Source: Scatophagus argus
Lineage: Eukaryota > Chordata > Actinopteri > Scatophagidae
Assembly (NCBI RefSeq): GCF_020382885.2
Contig: NC_058506.1
Span: 23,224,818 to 23,288,817, forward strand
Direction of reading: 5' to 3'
DNA: 64,000 bases
Shown here piece by piece: positions 28,913 to 40,900 of the stretch (the stretch's first letter is position 1; every line of letters starts with the position of its first letter). The notes under the pieces were generated by a model. It saw only the letters and a program-made list of their open reading frames with translations. It ran no database searches and was not told where the DNA came from. A program made the translations under genes and the position numbers.

Positions 28913-31640
28913 GATTGCATACCATCAGCAAACAAACTGATTCTGAGGCCATGCTGCACAGCAAAGCTCAAACATAACAGTCACAAAGAAATACAAGAAC
29001 ACATCTGTGAGTTTGTTTCTCAGTAAGATTTGATCTCAGTCACTTCATTGATTACATTATTATCTGTAATTATTAGGAAATAATGTAGAATGATTAGAGA
29101 GCATTAAAATGTTTTGTACAATGTGAAATCAACTCACATCTGGACTGTCATGCAGTAAAGACCCTGATGGCAGCACATCCAATGAATCAGCTTATTTTCT
29201 GGAACCACACATGGACTGGGTGCAGAGTAAGTACTGGGTTTGTCTGTTTCTGTTTACATCCATCAAAACATGTTCAACAGCAACCCTTCAGAAACCAGAA
29301 CTTTTAGTGGATATTTAGGAGAAAAAAAGCTCAATTTCTGCTGTTGACAACATTTTATTTCCTGGAGGTCAGAAAACAAACTGGAGATTTATAGTGCCTG
29401 AACACACTGCAGATGAGTTAAAAAGTTCTGTTCCACCCTGACAATCTGCTCAGATGCTTATTCCTCAGTCCCTACATAAGACATTTGTGTTTTAACTCTG
29501 GAGCAAACAGACATCATACTGTATCAGGTACAAGGCTGTACAAAAGGTGGATTCAGGTTTCTGTCATCACACAGTGAGTGCCGTGCAACTGGTGTTGAAC
29601 ATGTGAAACATTTAAAGTGTGAAACTGACATGAAACATTCTTGTGGGATTTTCAGTTATTTCTTATGTAAAATCTGTGTTCAGGACAGCACGCTGATGAG
29701 CTTCATACTGTGTATCTTATTCTGTTAATTTTTCTTTTGGATAAATAACATTTATTTTGATGCATGTGACTTGGTTTCAACGGATTTCTGTTTTTTTTTT
29801 TGAAAAGTGTTGTATAAATAAAATTATTATTATTATGGAGCACAACCAAGGAGGCGGATCTCGGTTATACTTGTAGGAATAAAGTTATGACACCAGGAAG
29901 ACATACACTGCAGTTCACCTTTCACCATACAAATAAAAGAGATAAGTTTAGTTTCTGAAAAGCCTCAGAAATGTGATTTTCAGTAGGCTGATGTGAACGT
30001 ACTTACACGGAAAATGTCACAACATGACACAACATGTATACTTAAACTCCTTGTTTGTTCAGTGCACACCTTGAACGAGCTTGCTGTGTTTGTTTATGGT
30101 TAGAAACTCAAAGTTTCAACTATTGACTTCTGAGCTCTGGGGACTACACTGCCCCCTAGTGGTGTACCAGTTTCATCACACTGTGTTCAAGTTGCCACAG
30201 TAATGAGAGTTCATGTTTCTCATTAATGAGATCCACTGTGAGCCGCTTCCCAGCAAAACATTTAGCAACACTTGCTGATGGTAATTAGTCCAGTGGGAAC
30301 AAAGAGAAGAGGATGGTGATAGATGTTTATCAGATATTAGAGGAGCTAATGAAATCTCCTGGGATCTACAGCAACTCACATCCTTGCAAAACTTCTGGCT
30401 GCTTATTTTCTACCATCCAGGGCCATAAACAGGAAAAACACTTCTAAAACCAAGACCATGCTGACATGCCAGTGGTCAACAGCATGCTACTGACAACTGA
30501 TTATCAGTCAACACAAAGTCCAGCTGAGGCTGATGTGAGTCATGGATAATATGGTCATAAATCAAACTATTGGACTTATTAAAATGGTGATGGGGATGGT
30601 GCTAGATGAAAAGTCAGAGGATCAACAAAGTTATTACAATTTGTCCTGAGAAGGGACATAAGGGTCCATACAAACACATTTATTTTCTTGTCAGTTGAAA
30701 CAGTCCAGACTCATTTGGAGAACAGACATTTTGGAGCAGGCAAGTGAGTGTGTCATTGCGAAGGTCCAGCCTTTAATGCACATTTAGCTGTCTGCGACAA
30801 CCTTACTCTTGTTTGCCATTTTAAAAAAGACTGACAACGCATTTCCTCATAGCAACATGCTGAAGATTCTGTGTGTAAAGGACTCTTTTGTAGGAAGGAT
30901 CGTGCAAATCACAGCAGTACTTCAGTATGATCCATTGAAAACATCTCCCTGAAATTCATCTGCTTAAGGATTCTTCCATGATTTCTGAGATGTACTAAGA
31001 CTGGACACAGATGGAAATGACAGCTGTTTTCTCTTGTGATGCAATTAGACTAGCATTTCCAGTCTTTGTGCTAAGCTAGGTTAAACATGTCATGGACCAG
31101 TCTCTGACCCTACACAGATGAGACTTCCTGAAAATACACACTTTGTTATAGTGCATGTACTGTACCGTATTGTGTAAGCAAGATCAAAAAATACACACTA
31201 AAGAATGTTCGATGATGGAGTGAGAGAGTAAAGACAGAAGTCTGCAGGCTTCAGAGACAGAGTGGTTCCCTGAATGCCTCACTGCAGTATTAAATTCTAT
31301 TAACCTGCTGGTCACTGAGGGAGGGAGCTTGGAGGCCTCCAGGACACTCATTACAGCACCACTGTAACATAGGAATACAAAGACGACTGTAAGGCAGCTC
31401 TTTAACATCAGACAGCAGCTGACTGCAGTAATCACATTAAAAAAAAAAACTGACAGGAACAAAACATTTTTGCGACCATGGAGTGTTTTGCAGCTGGAAT
31501 TTACTCAGAGCCCTGACTGGACTTTGTAATCATCATGTTTATCACCATCATGAAGCTGTGGATGACTGGAGACACTTCACCTTGAATTTATTTTATAGAT
31601 TCCTGCTCCTGTTCCCTACAGAGCATTATTCAATTTAATC
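28913..31640. other. intergenic, no gene recognised
   Basis: Spacer between the LINE block and the receptor cluster. It contains a LINE-type tail at 29800-29835 ('gtgttgtataaataaaatta' plus TTA run) and copy 3 of the dispersed repeat at about 30590-30700. The remaining open frames show no motif. Confidence 0.5.
30590..30700 (+). repeat. dispersed fish repeat, copy 3
   Basis: 'gatgaaaagtcagaggatca' near 30606, then 'aaagttattac' and 'gtcctgagaaggg'. Same core as 3527 and 20755. Confidence 0.65.
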
Positions 31641-31945
31641 AACTTGAGAAAGGTAGATAGTTATGCTTCTGTATTTTTTCTTTTTTTTCATGAAGATATT
31701 TGTAATTTTACAGCATTAGTGACACTGTACTTTACAACATTTCTCCTTTTCAGCTCTGTCCTGTCTTGGTTTCCTTCTCCAGTTTTTTTCTCCACACTGC
31801 TAAGACATGTGCAGTGAAGAATGAGATTGTACTATCAGGTTAAAAGCAGGCTGGGCAGTGGGGCTTTTTTGTGCATTACACATTTTTTTCTGTAATTTCC
31901 CAGTAATGGGACTAATAAAGGATTATCTTATCTTATTTCATTTCG
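31640..31945 (+). mobile_element. retroposon 3' tail
   Basis: 'ctgtaatttcccagtaatgg' then 'gactaataaaggattatctt' and (ATCTT)n are the classic 3' end of a fish LINE. The upstream 200 bp is probably its 3' UTR. No coding capacity remains. Confidence 0.65.
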
Positions 31946-31949
31946 CAGT

Positions 31950-33000
31950 TTTAACACTGCAGGCCAGTCCGCTTGGAATTGTCTTGGTGATCTCGTTAGC
32001 CAGTCGAGGTGTCTCTGCTCCATGAAAAATTCTTGATCTGCCTGCTGGCCATTCGGCGGGACTTTGAAGAATTAGAACATTCTGTCCTTGATGGGCAAAA
32101 GAATTTTTGAGAATGGACAAGGGTAAGCATTGCCTCCATGGATGTGGTCCAGTCTTAATCCAGCAAGTGCTTTGCCATCAGTCACTTATTCAACCACAGA
32201 TTCAGGGTGGACAGCCTACTTTTCTAAAAAAGAATCAATTTGCAGAAGAACAACACAGCACTAGCCAATAAGGTCAGAGAGTAGCAGGCTCTGGCAGAGA
32301 CCTTTTGAGAGACAGGTTTGTGGCTCATGAGACAAAAGCTCAAGAGACGTGTTCAAGACAAAGGAAAGGAAAGAAGGAAAGAAAATGTCTTTCTACGTCA
32401 GGGTCAGCACATAGCTGTCCACGTGTACTGTACATGACAAGAGGAACTGGGCTGTGGAAAAACCAAATTAAAAAAATTCAATTCCATGGTTCAAATAGAT
32501 TGCCTTTCCTCTTCTTGATAAAGTTTTGTAGGTGCAGCCTGATTCTGGCTTGAATTAGCACCAGTTCAGAAATCACATGATGTGACTGTGACAAACCAAA
32601 CTTGTTGAAGCAGTCTGGATCTGACAATGAGGCAAGTAAACACACCAGAGGGACGTCATTGACAGTCTCTATGGATACCAACCCGATGACTTGAGATTAC
32701 ATCACTTTTGACAAAACCTCTTTATAACAGTGGAGGCAAAGGGCTGAAGTCTTCTGGCAGAAGGGTGGCTGCTGGGCATTTGGTTGCTGCAGCAAAATAA
32801 AAGAAAATAAAAGGTAGTATTAAAATGTTACAATTATTTAGCTATTTAAAATTTCAATTTTATCTTCAGTTTTAGAGATCTGCTATCTTTTATAAACTAC
32901 CTTCTGAGCTCTCCCTCCTCTTTTTGCATGTGCAGAAAATTTAACTGCTCACTGATGTCTTACTGTAGAAAGACCTTTGACATGTGGCAAATCAGCTTTT
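31950..33000. other. upstream region of the first receptor
   Basis: No recognised gene. The minus-strand open frame at 32120-31938 has no motif I know. I do not see the homeodomain, EBF and TATA module that precedes the array receptors. Confidence 0.4.
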
Positions 33001-33019
33001 GCTTGTTTTGTTGCAGGTG

Positions 33020-33964
33020 ATGGAAAACTACACATTCAACAGCTTTACCCTCCAGCTGGAGGGATTAAAGATCACTGAAGTTTCCATGTATCCCATCTTT
33101 CTCTTTTTCTTTGTCTCCTACCTGATTATTATATTAGCCAATGTAGGCATTGTAGTCCTAGTTTTCATTGACACGAGCCTTCATCAGCCGATGTATCTTC
33201 TTTTTTGCAACTTGCCAGTCAATGACATCATAGGAAACTCTATCATGGTGCCTCGTTTGCTTGTAGACTTGTTGCGGCCTCCCTCTGAGCGCCTCATCAG
33301 TTATTATGAATGTGTGGTCCAAGCGTTCACCACCCACATGTTTGGTACCACGTCTCACACTGTGCTCATGATTATGGCCTTTGACAGATTCATGGCTATC
33401 TGCAATCCACTGCGTTATGCTGCCATAATGACCACCAAAATGGTGATTAAGCTGACAGTTGCAGCCTGGGGTGTGGCCTTCATTTTGGTGGGGATTCTGC
33501 TCGGTCTGACCATACGGCTCAACCGATGCAAGACTCTGATAACAAACCCCTTCTGTGACAATGCGTCCTTGTTTAAGCTCAGCTGTGACAGTGTGTTTAT
33601 CAATAATGTCTATGGTCTTACTTTCACTGTAGTCCTGTTCACAGGTTCTATAGGCAGCATGGTTCTCACCTATACTAAGATTACAGTAGTCTGTCTGACC
33701 AGTAAGAACAAGTCTTTAAACAGTAAAGCCCTGAGGACCTGCAGCACCCATCTCTTTGTGTACCTAGTTATGTTCTTGTGTGGAATGCTCATCATCATCC
33801 TGCATCGCTTTCCTCAGTACTCAGACTACAGAAAACTCTCTGCCATTTTGTTCCATATTATTCCTGGTAGCCTGAATCCCATCATTTATGGGGTTCAGTC
33901 TAAAGAGATACGAAAATTCCTGTCAAAATTGTTTCAGGTCAGAAAGGGTTTGCTGTCATTTTAA
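33020..33964 (+). CDS. odorant receptor, class A GPCR (intact)
   Basis: A 314-residue seven-helix receptor expected in olfactory cilia, coupling to Golf (family knowledge). The start is the ATG at 33020, just after a splice acceptor 'gttttgttgcag' ending at 33016, and gives MENYTFNSF with an N-glycosylation site at Asn3 as in its neighbours. Markers seen: LHQPMYLLFCNL after TM1, MAFDRFMAICNPLRY at the end of TM3 (DRY is DRF here), three loop-2 cysteines (NRCK, NPFCDN, LSCDS), KALRTCSTHL at TM6, and LNPIIYGVQ in TM7. The lone coding exon preceded by an acceptor implies an upstream noncoding leader exon. It is the most divergent receptor of the cluster and the only one with a normal NPxxY motif. 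Subfamily is not assigned. Confidence 0.93.
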   Translation: MENYTFNSFTLQLEGLKITEVSMYPIFLFFFVSYLIIILANVGIVVLVFIDTSLHQPMYLLFCNLPVNDIIGNSIMVPRLLVDLLRPPSERLISYYECVVQAFTTHMFGTTSHTVLMIMAFDRFMAICNPLRYAAIMTTKMVIKLTVAAWGVAFILVGILLGLTIRLNRCKTLITNPFCDNASLFKLSCDSVFINNVYGLTFTVVLFTGSIGSMVLTYTKITVVCLTSKNKSLNSKALRTCSTHLFVYLVMFLCGMLIIILHRFPQYSDYRKLSAILFHIIPGSLNPIIYGVQSKEIRKFLSKLFQVRKGLLSF

Positions 33965-35790
33965 TGTCAAACATCATTCAGCAGAAATGTCTTTGTCTTT
34001 GCTTTTTTGCCCGAACATTTTTAAGTTTTCCTTTATTGACATTTCTGCTAACAACCTATTACTTACATTATCAAGTAGACATTGATGGATCAAATATTAA
34101 CAAATATGTTGTTAATAGATTCCTGGCCTTTAAATATGAAAAGATTTTCACGTTCCTCAACTCATTACAACGATGAATATTTTTTATTTATTTATTCTTG
34201 ATTTGGGGTCCACTGTATACGCCTGTTGCACCAATTTTTGGTCATGCTATTGTTACTTGTTTAGATGCAAAATAAAATACACTTAAAAGGAAGTGAATGA
34301 ACTCCACTGTTCAGTCAACTTCAAGGCAAATAGATGAGTTTGACACCGTCCTTATTGTCCACATATTTCAGGATTCACGTGGCAATTTTTTTAGAAACAG
34401 CAGAGTAGCTGGATTTTGAAAGCACCCAAAAAAAAAAATCCCTCCTCACTTCAGGCCTCCCTCCAAAGAAACTCCTCAAACACAAACACTGACCACTCAG
34501 CCTGAGACACGTGAGCAGCGAATTCACCATTTTTAACAAAGTCTCTTTGCTTTTGTAATCTAATAAATACGTAGATAAACAGCTCTGTTACATGCCACAA
34601 TCATATACACACAAGCAGTCATTGTAAAAGTACCTCAGTGTGAAAAGACCACCCAGGACTGTTGATTGCTGTGGGTGTTAACTTTGTACTAATGATACTG
34701 GGTTAGCTATCACTTCTGCAGCAGCTTGTACTGTGAGAAGAGACTATTGCTGTCAACCTCCTCATATCTTATGCACATGCACTGTTGTGCATCATCTTAG
34801 TCATAAAGTCAACAATAAAAATAGGACAGCACCCAGTTAACACTATTGGAGCGGATCAGACTGTCCACAGTCTTACTGAGGTGCATTCACAGTTATCAAA
34901 TTGATCATATATACATGGCCATCAGAATTATATGATAACAGTGTGTCAGAAACACACAAGCAATCTCCTAAAATATTCACTGGATAATACATTTAGAGAA
35001 GTAAAACCTGTTGAACTCATTTAACCTCCAACACTTGATCATGATAATGCATACTGTGTGGTTGCCAAGCAACAGCTTACCAGTTTGCAGGTGACGACCA
35101 CTGACAAAACAAATAAAAGTGTGCGTTTTGTCATTGCTGGTGTGAGGCAGTGTGTGTCCCTCAGCAGACACCTCATCATGCACTTCAGTTGCTCTTAATG
35201 TGTTGTATGTTTTCCAAAAATAGCAGAAGGTTTGGCAGCATGTTGTGAGCAGAATGTATCTTTTGCCGGGGACGATGCCACAATACCATCTTTCATAAAC
35301 CTTAACAATAACTCATCTTGACCATTTTTTAAAAGGTTGCTTCAGTTTTATTTTTTGTATCTGCCTTTATTCTTTCACAGGAGGAGGACATGAATGTAAT
35401 TGTGTTTGTGCTGCTCAGATGACAAATCTTTATTTAATATTAGAGGAAGCTGTGTGCTCTATAGATTGTAAAGTCTGAGGTTTTTGATATACACAAACAC
35501 AAAACATTTGATAATATGTCTTTGCCCGACCACTGTGACTGTTACTGGGAAAAAATGAACTGCCATTGAAGTGAGGAATTTATTTAGTTTGGCAGAAACA
35601 GCCCACTTGAATCAAAAAGGATCTTGGAGAATTCAAAGAATTCAGATTAAGAAAACTAAAATTGCTTAATAACATGTCAGTTAAATGTAGAAATATTATT
35701 TGGCTGAGAAAACTTGATTAAGATAGTCATAAAGAGTTATAGTGAAATATAACTGGATTCAATTAAAACAAAAGCCTTGATTGTTATGCG
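33965..35790. other. spacer between receptors 1 and 2
   Basis: AT-rich, no gene or transposon ends recognised. I found no clear TATA and leader pair for the receptor at 35802. Confidence 0.45.
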
Positions 35791-35801
35791 ACAGATGTGA
35801 T

Positions 35802-36752
35802 ATGGAAAACCAGACTTTCAGGGAGGATATCCTGATCCTGGAGGGGTTAAAGGTCACCTCCCAGTCCTTCATTCTTGCCTTTCTGCTGCTCCTCATAATT
35901 TACATCTTCATCATGGTGTCCAACATTGGACTGCTTGTCTTGATTTTCAGGAGCAGGAGTCTCCACCAGCCTATGTATCTGCTCTTCTGCAACATGAGTA
36001 TTAATGATGTTTTTGGTGCGACGATAATTATCCCTCATATACTCCAAGATCTTTTAATATCAAACTCTGTGCGGTATATCCAATACATCAACTGTGCCAT
36101 TCAGGCCTTCTGTGTTCATCTCCATGCAAGTGCCTCTCACACTGTGCTTATGATCATGGCCTTTGACCGCTACGTGGCCATCTGCAACCCCCTGCATTAT
36201 GCCACCATCATGACCAACAGGATGGTAGTAAAGCTGTCGGTGTCTGCCTGGATGATCTCCTTGGTGATGGTGCTGATCCTCGTGGGGCTCAGCATCCGCT
36301 TGTCGCGCTGCAGGTGGATTATATTCAACCCATTTTGTGACAACGCCTCCTTGTTCAAGCTGTCCTGTGAAAGTGTCCTCATTAATAACATCTATGGCCT
36401 CGGCTACACGGTGGTCCTGCTGGGTTCCTCCATTGGTAGCATTATTCTTACCTACCTGAAAATTGCTGCTGTGTGTGTGCTCAGCAAGAACAAGGTGGTG
36501 AACAGTCGGGCGCTGCAGACCTGCACCACCCATCTGGCCGTGTACATCATCCTGTTGGTGTCTGGCTTCATCATTGTGATCCTGCACCGTTTCCCTCACC
36601 TGTCAGACCACAGGAAAGTGGCAGCAGTCCTGGGACATGTTGCCTTACCTGCTCTGAATGCTGTAATCTATGGGCTACAGATTAAAGAGGTCAGGCAAAG
36701 GATTATGACTCTGTTCCATAACAATAAAGTAGCTCTAATGGAAGTCAAATGA
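35802..36752 (+). CDS. odorant receptor, class A GPCR (intact)
   Basis: A 316-residue receptor starting MENQTFREDILILEGLKV; the upstream in-frame TTG at 35781 is not a start. An acceptor-like 'ttgttatgcgacag' precedes it. Markers: LHQPMYLLFCNMSINDVFGA, MAFDRYVAICNPLHY (intact DRY), CRWIIFNPFCDN with the loop-2 cysteines, SKNKVVNSRALQTCTTHL, and TM7 LNAVIYGLQIKEV, where the usual Pro of NPxxY is Ala. It is the closest intact relative of the broken copy at 40070. Confidence 0.93.
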   Translation: MENQTFREDILILEGLKVTSQSFILAFLLLLIIYIFIMVSNIGLLVLIFRSRSLHQPMYLLFCNMSINDVFGATIIIPHILQDLLISNSVRYIQYINCAIQAFCVHLHASASHTVLMIMAFDRYVAICNPLHYATIMTNRMVVKLSVSAWMISLVMVLILVGLSIRLSRCRWIIFNPFCDNASLFKLSCESVLINNIYGLGYTVVLLGSSIGSIILTYLKIAAVCVLSKNKVVNSRALQTCTTHLAVYIILLVSGFIIVILHRFPHLSDHRKVAAVLGHVALPALNAVIYGLQIKEVRQRIMTLFHNNKVALMEVK

Positions 36753-36926
36753 TGTAATTATGACTATATGTGAGGAGTCGATGAACTGATATCTGCATGT
36801 TGAAATAACTGCAATACTGTGGTACTGTGTATATCATATTATGGTAATAAATTAAGCTTGCATTGCATTGTTTCACAATCCACCCCTTACTGTAATGTAA
36901 TGGTAATTTACATAAAATCTGTAAAT

Positions 36927-37260
36927 CCATCCATCCATTTTCTATACCACTTATCTGTCAGGGTCACGGGGGTTTGGAGTCAATCCAAGCTGACTACAGG
37001 TGAGAGGCGGAGTTCACCTTGGACTGGTCAACAGTCAATCACAGGGCTGACACACAAAGACAGACAACCACACACTCACACCTTGAGAGCAGCCCATTAA
37101 CCTAATGTGCATGTTTTTGGTATTGTGGGAGGAAGCTGGAGAACCCAGAGAAAATTCACGCACGCACAGGGAGAACATGCAAACTCCACACAGAAAGACC
37201 CAGACCAGGATTCGAATCTGGAACCCTCTAGCTGTGAGGCGGCACCATGCCACCCAAAAT
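36927..37260 (-). mobile_element. tRNA-headed fish retroposon (minus strand)
   Basis: On the minus strand it begins with 'ggtggcatggtgccgcctc' and a box B-like 'gattcgaatcc', followed by 'gtgtggagtttgcatgttct' and 'cacaatacc', and ends with the (GGAT)n tail (plus strand 'ccatccatccatttt' at 36927). This is a very common teleost interspersed element. The insertion is close downstream of the receptor at 35802. Confidence 0.85.
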
Positions 37261-37264
37261 CTGT

Positions 37265-37930
37265 AAATCTTCATCTTCTTCTTAGGAAGTAGTTTCAAAG
37301 GTTTAATTATTGTGAAAATAAGTAGATTAAAATTTATTAAAGAAACCAAGACTGGGCCCTGGCTTCATTCATATTTTGAGAAGATTATATGTAATGTTAT
37401 TTATATGTTACACAGTAAGTGTGACATGCAGCTCAGTATTACTAAATGTGCTTACATTGAGCCTGATTAGCTTCATATAGTTTGGTTTTTATTCTTTTCA
37501 GTCTCAGCTAAATGTTAGAACTGAAATCCTGCCTTATACTCATGTTGGTGAGTAACAACTCAGATCTTGATAGACATAGTAGTGCATGGGGCCTCCCAAG
37601 TGGGCCACCAAAAGGTCCAAACACCAAAATAAGCTTTGCTCTGAGATCATAATTGATTTAATATGTCCCAGAATAACCGGTCAGAAACAGAAGGAAGGCT
37701 TCATTCAGCCTCACTGTGAGAAGTTGATGTTCATAAACAGTGTAGTAAAGTTAGGATCCACTGGATCCACTGTGAGCTTTCGGCACCCATGATGAACTTT
37801 GGTTATTGGGAGGAAGCTGGAGAACCCGGGGAACACCTGCAACAAACACAAAGAAGGTTTTGTTGGTGCAGACGGGCAGTAGTTACCTGGTGACAAACAT
37901 GTTAGAACAAACCCCAGAGGGGCCTGTTGT
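37265..37930. other. spacer, no gene recognised
   Basis: No motif-bearing frames. 'aggaagctggagaacccgg' at about 37811 echoes the neighbouring retroposon and is probably a decayed fragment. Confidence 0.4.
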
Positions 37931-37935
37931 TCAAC

Positions 37936-37977
37936 TTATATAAAATCTCAGCCCACCTTGGCTCTAAATCAACAGAG
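37936..37977 (+). promoter_or_regulatory. receptor promoter TATA and leader exon (for the copy at 40070)
   Basis: TATA box 'cttatataaaatctc' at about 37937-37945, then a short leader exon ending AAATCAACAGAG|GTGAGC with the donor after 37977. The same 'gggcct...TATAAAA...CAACAGAG|GT' pattern recurs in every array unit, which is why I read it as a receptor promoter rather than chance. The distance to the receptor pseudogene is about 2.1 kb. Confidence 0.55.
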
Positions 37978-38119
37978 GTGAGCATGGGACACACACCCTT
38001 ACACTCTAGAAATTATGTTTGTTTGCTGGGGCAATCACAGGGTCTCAGGCAGTGGTCACTGAAGAAAAGCTTTGTACTTAAACGAAGATCTCGTGACGAC
38101 CTACAGGTGACCGCATTAC

Positions 38120-39010
38120 ACCGGTTTTAGTCTTGTTATATAAGCTCCATATCTGCTTTAGAATTGATTCTAATGTGTTCTGATTACCTTTAAGACCCTT
38201 CATAGTTTGGCTTTGAAACTACGCTGATTTTATCAGTGTTATTATATACTTAGATATTTTTGTTTAAACTAATGTGGACAAAGCATTTGTAGTCAGTACG
38301 ATTCTTAAAATGCTTTCCTTATGTTTTAGATATTTTATATGAACAGGAATAAATGTCTTTTGCTATCAAAAGTTACCCATTTGATTAGAATCTTTATGAA
38401 TGTTTATTATTTGCTGCATTGTGTGAAACCCATAAATCAGCATTTGAAAATAAAAACCATTAAAATTGTGTTATTATAAAATGGTATGTACAGTAGATCA
38501 AATGAAATCTTGAACAAAAATAAAAAACTGAAACCAGAAAAGTCCTTTATTTCAGAAATACATAGTTTAAAGTAATTATATTTAAAGGCACAATGCAGCA
38601 CCTTCCTAATAAAACAATGTATAGAATGTACAAAAGATGAATCCTTTCAGTCATCACTAATCACGCCCTCTGCCTGGATGCCCTTAATTTTTCAGCATTT
38701 TACTTTCCTGTTTTGCTTTGTGTGTCAGAGTTCGCCAAATACTGACATTTTGTATTGATGTGCATTTGTTGACCAGTGAAGAGGACTCAACAATCAACTG
38801 TTTTTTTTTCTACAATTGCTTACTGGTGCATTCACACACAGTGACTGATGGATGTGTGTGCAGCGGGTACTTCAATATTCATTGACTAAACAAGTTAATT
38901 TGAAGCTACAGTGTTATTTTTTCTCTTATTGTAGCCTTCCCATGTTAACATGACTCTTTTAATTAGTGTTGCAAAATGTCTTATTGTTTGCCTAGTTTTA
39001 TTTTTAATGT
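38120..39010. other. AT-rich spacer or leader intron
   Basis: No gene, RNA or transposon end seen. It is probably the leader intron of the broken receptor. Confidence 0.4.
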
Positions 39011-39018
39011 TGTTTGTT

Positions 39019-39515
39019 CAATTCAATTCAATTTTATTTATATAGCACCTTTTACAATCAAAATTGTCTCTAGGTGCTTTACAGAAATCCAGAGCCTGAA
39101 CCCCTGAGCAAGCAGACAGTGGCAAGGAAAAACTCCCTTTTAACAGGAAGAAACCCTGAGCAGGACCCGACTCACAAGGGAGAACCATCCTGCTGATAGT
39201 CGGCTGGGTGAAGGAGGAGAAGAAGAGGTAGACAGGACAGAGAGGATGAAAGAGAGAGAGAGAGAGAGAAACATACATGCAATAAACATCATATATTACA
39301 AAGGACAAACATGACAGATTGTTTTAATTAGAATGCTGAAAAACTATGTATTGTATTTATTTGCTTTTTAGCTGATATGTTGTTTAAGTTAATTATACTA
39401 GCACTACATAGAAGAACGACAGGCAGATGTTGCGAGCAGACACTGGGTCAGAGGGCTGGTTGCAGGTCAGCATGTAGATCTGGACGGAGAGATACCTGCA
39501 GAAAGATACAGAGAG
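39019..39515 (-). mobile_element. L2-type LINE 3' UTR (minus strand)
   Basis: The plus strand begins 'attcaattcaattttattta', 'tatagcaccttttacaatca' and 'tctctaggtgctttacag', then 'ggaaaaactcccttttaac' and 'ggaagaaaccctgagcagg'. This is the reverse complement of the fish L2 3' end. A (GA)n run lies at 39249-39270. No coding part is left. Confidence 0.8.
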
Positions 39516-39524
39516 AGAGAGGGT

Positions 39525-39580
39525 TAATTTCAAGAATTTCCCTCCAGGGATTAATAAAGGAATTCTGATTCTGATTCTAA
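39525..39580 (+). mobile_element. retroposon tail (TGATTC)n
   Basis: 'caagaatttccctccaggga', 'ttaataaaggaattctgatt' and a TGATTC repeat. Same tail type as at 23632. Confidence 0.65.
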
Positions 39581-40069
39581 TGTTGTACATCATATTGACA
39601 TAAATGGCAGAACTTTCATTTCGTGATGATTTTTTGTTGTAATTGTTTGTAATTGCAGTGGGATTTTATTTTGAAAGGTGCTATAACTAATGTTCTGAAT
39701 GAATAATTCAGCTATCATTTAAACTACTTTTAGATTTCAAAGACAAACATGCATTTTGCTGTGTTTTTTGCTGTTTTTCAATCTCCAGATGGCAAAAAAT
39801 TATTTTTAATATGATCAATTATGCATATTAAAAATAGTTTCCACCTCCATTTCAAATTTTTTGCATTGAATGGATAACAGACCTTTTAGCTGCCACTGCA
39901 AATCAGTTGGAGAAGCCCAATGTTCCATTGTTAGTGTGGATTACTATATATATCCAGTTATCTTCAAAACAGTGTTGTTTTTGTATATCTAGTTTTAAAT
40001 ACCATTTATAAAATTCTCTGTCTCATTAAAATTTTGCTCTATCTCAGGCTTAAATTAACCCTCTGCACT

Positions 40070-40900
40070 ATGGAGAACCACAATTTAAGTACAGATATTC
40101 TGCTCCTGGAGGGGTTAAAGGTCAACCCCCAGTCCTCCATTCTCACCTTCATCCTCCTGCTCCTCATCTACATCTTCATCATGGTGTCCAACATCAGCCT
40201 TGTAGTCCTGATCACCAGGGAGAGGAGTCTCCACCAGCCTATGTATCTGCTCTTCTGCAACATGAGTATTAATGATGTTTTTGGGGCCACAGCCATCATT
40301 CCTCGGTTGCTGAGTGACATTTTTATTCCCAGCAGTGAGCGGTACATCCACTACATAGATTGTGTTATTCAGGCTTGTTGTGCTCACCTTCATGCAAGTG
40401 CCTCTCACACTGTGCTTATGATCATGGCCTTTGACCACCACGTGGCCATCTGCAACCCCCTGCATTATGCCACCATCATGACCAACCAGATGGTAGTAAA
40501 GCGTCTGCCTGGATGGTCTCCTTGGTGATGGTGCTGATCCTCGTGGGGCTCAGCATCCGCTTGTCACGCTGCAGGTGGATTATATTCAACCCATTCTGTG
40601 ACAACGCCTCCTTGTTCAAGCTGTCCTGTGAAAGTGTCCTCATTAATAACATCTATGGCCTCGGCTACAGGGTGGTCCTGCTGGGTTCCTCCATTGGTAG
40701 CATTATTCTTACCTACCTGAAAATTGCTGCTGTGTGTGTGCTCAGCAAGAACAAGGTGGTGAACAGCCGGGCGCTACAGACCTGCACCACCCATCTGGCC
40801 GTGTACATCATCCTGGTTGTGTCAGGATCCATCATTGTCATCCTCCATCGCTTCCCTCACTTATCAGATCACAGGAAGTTGGCATCCATCTTGTTGTATG
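40070..40900 (+). pseudogene. odorant receptor pseudogene, truncated at the array edge
   Basis: It opens MENHNLSTDILLLEGLKVN after the acceptor 'ctctatctcag' (ending 40047) and is clearly related to the receptor at 35802. Three lesions are visible. The DRY motif is DHH (FDHHVAICNPLHY). A 7-bp deletion near 40503, compared with the 35802 gene, shifts the frame between VVK and SAWM in TM4. From 40898 the sequence abruptly becomes array-unit DNA, removing TM7 and the C-tail. The second frame from 40513 keeps FNPFCDNASLFKLSCE, SKNKVVNSRALQTC and LHRFPHLSDHRKLASILL, which shows how recent the decay is. Confidence 0.92.

Noticed and set aside
31938-32120. 60-codon minus-strand frame upstream of the first receptor
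   Set aside because: No family motif, no splice context and no conservation that I can judge.
36060-36599. A 179-codon open frame on the minus strand across the receptor at 35802
   Set aside because: It is the antisense shadow of a conserved receptor exon. Its His/Asp/Gln-rich composition comes from the reversed codons, and it has no motif.
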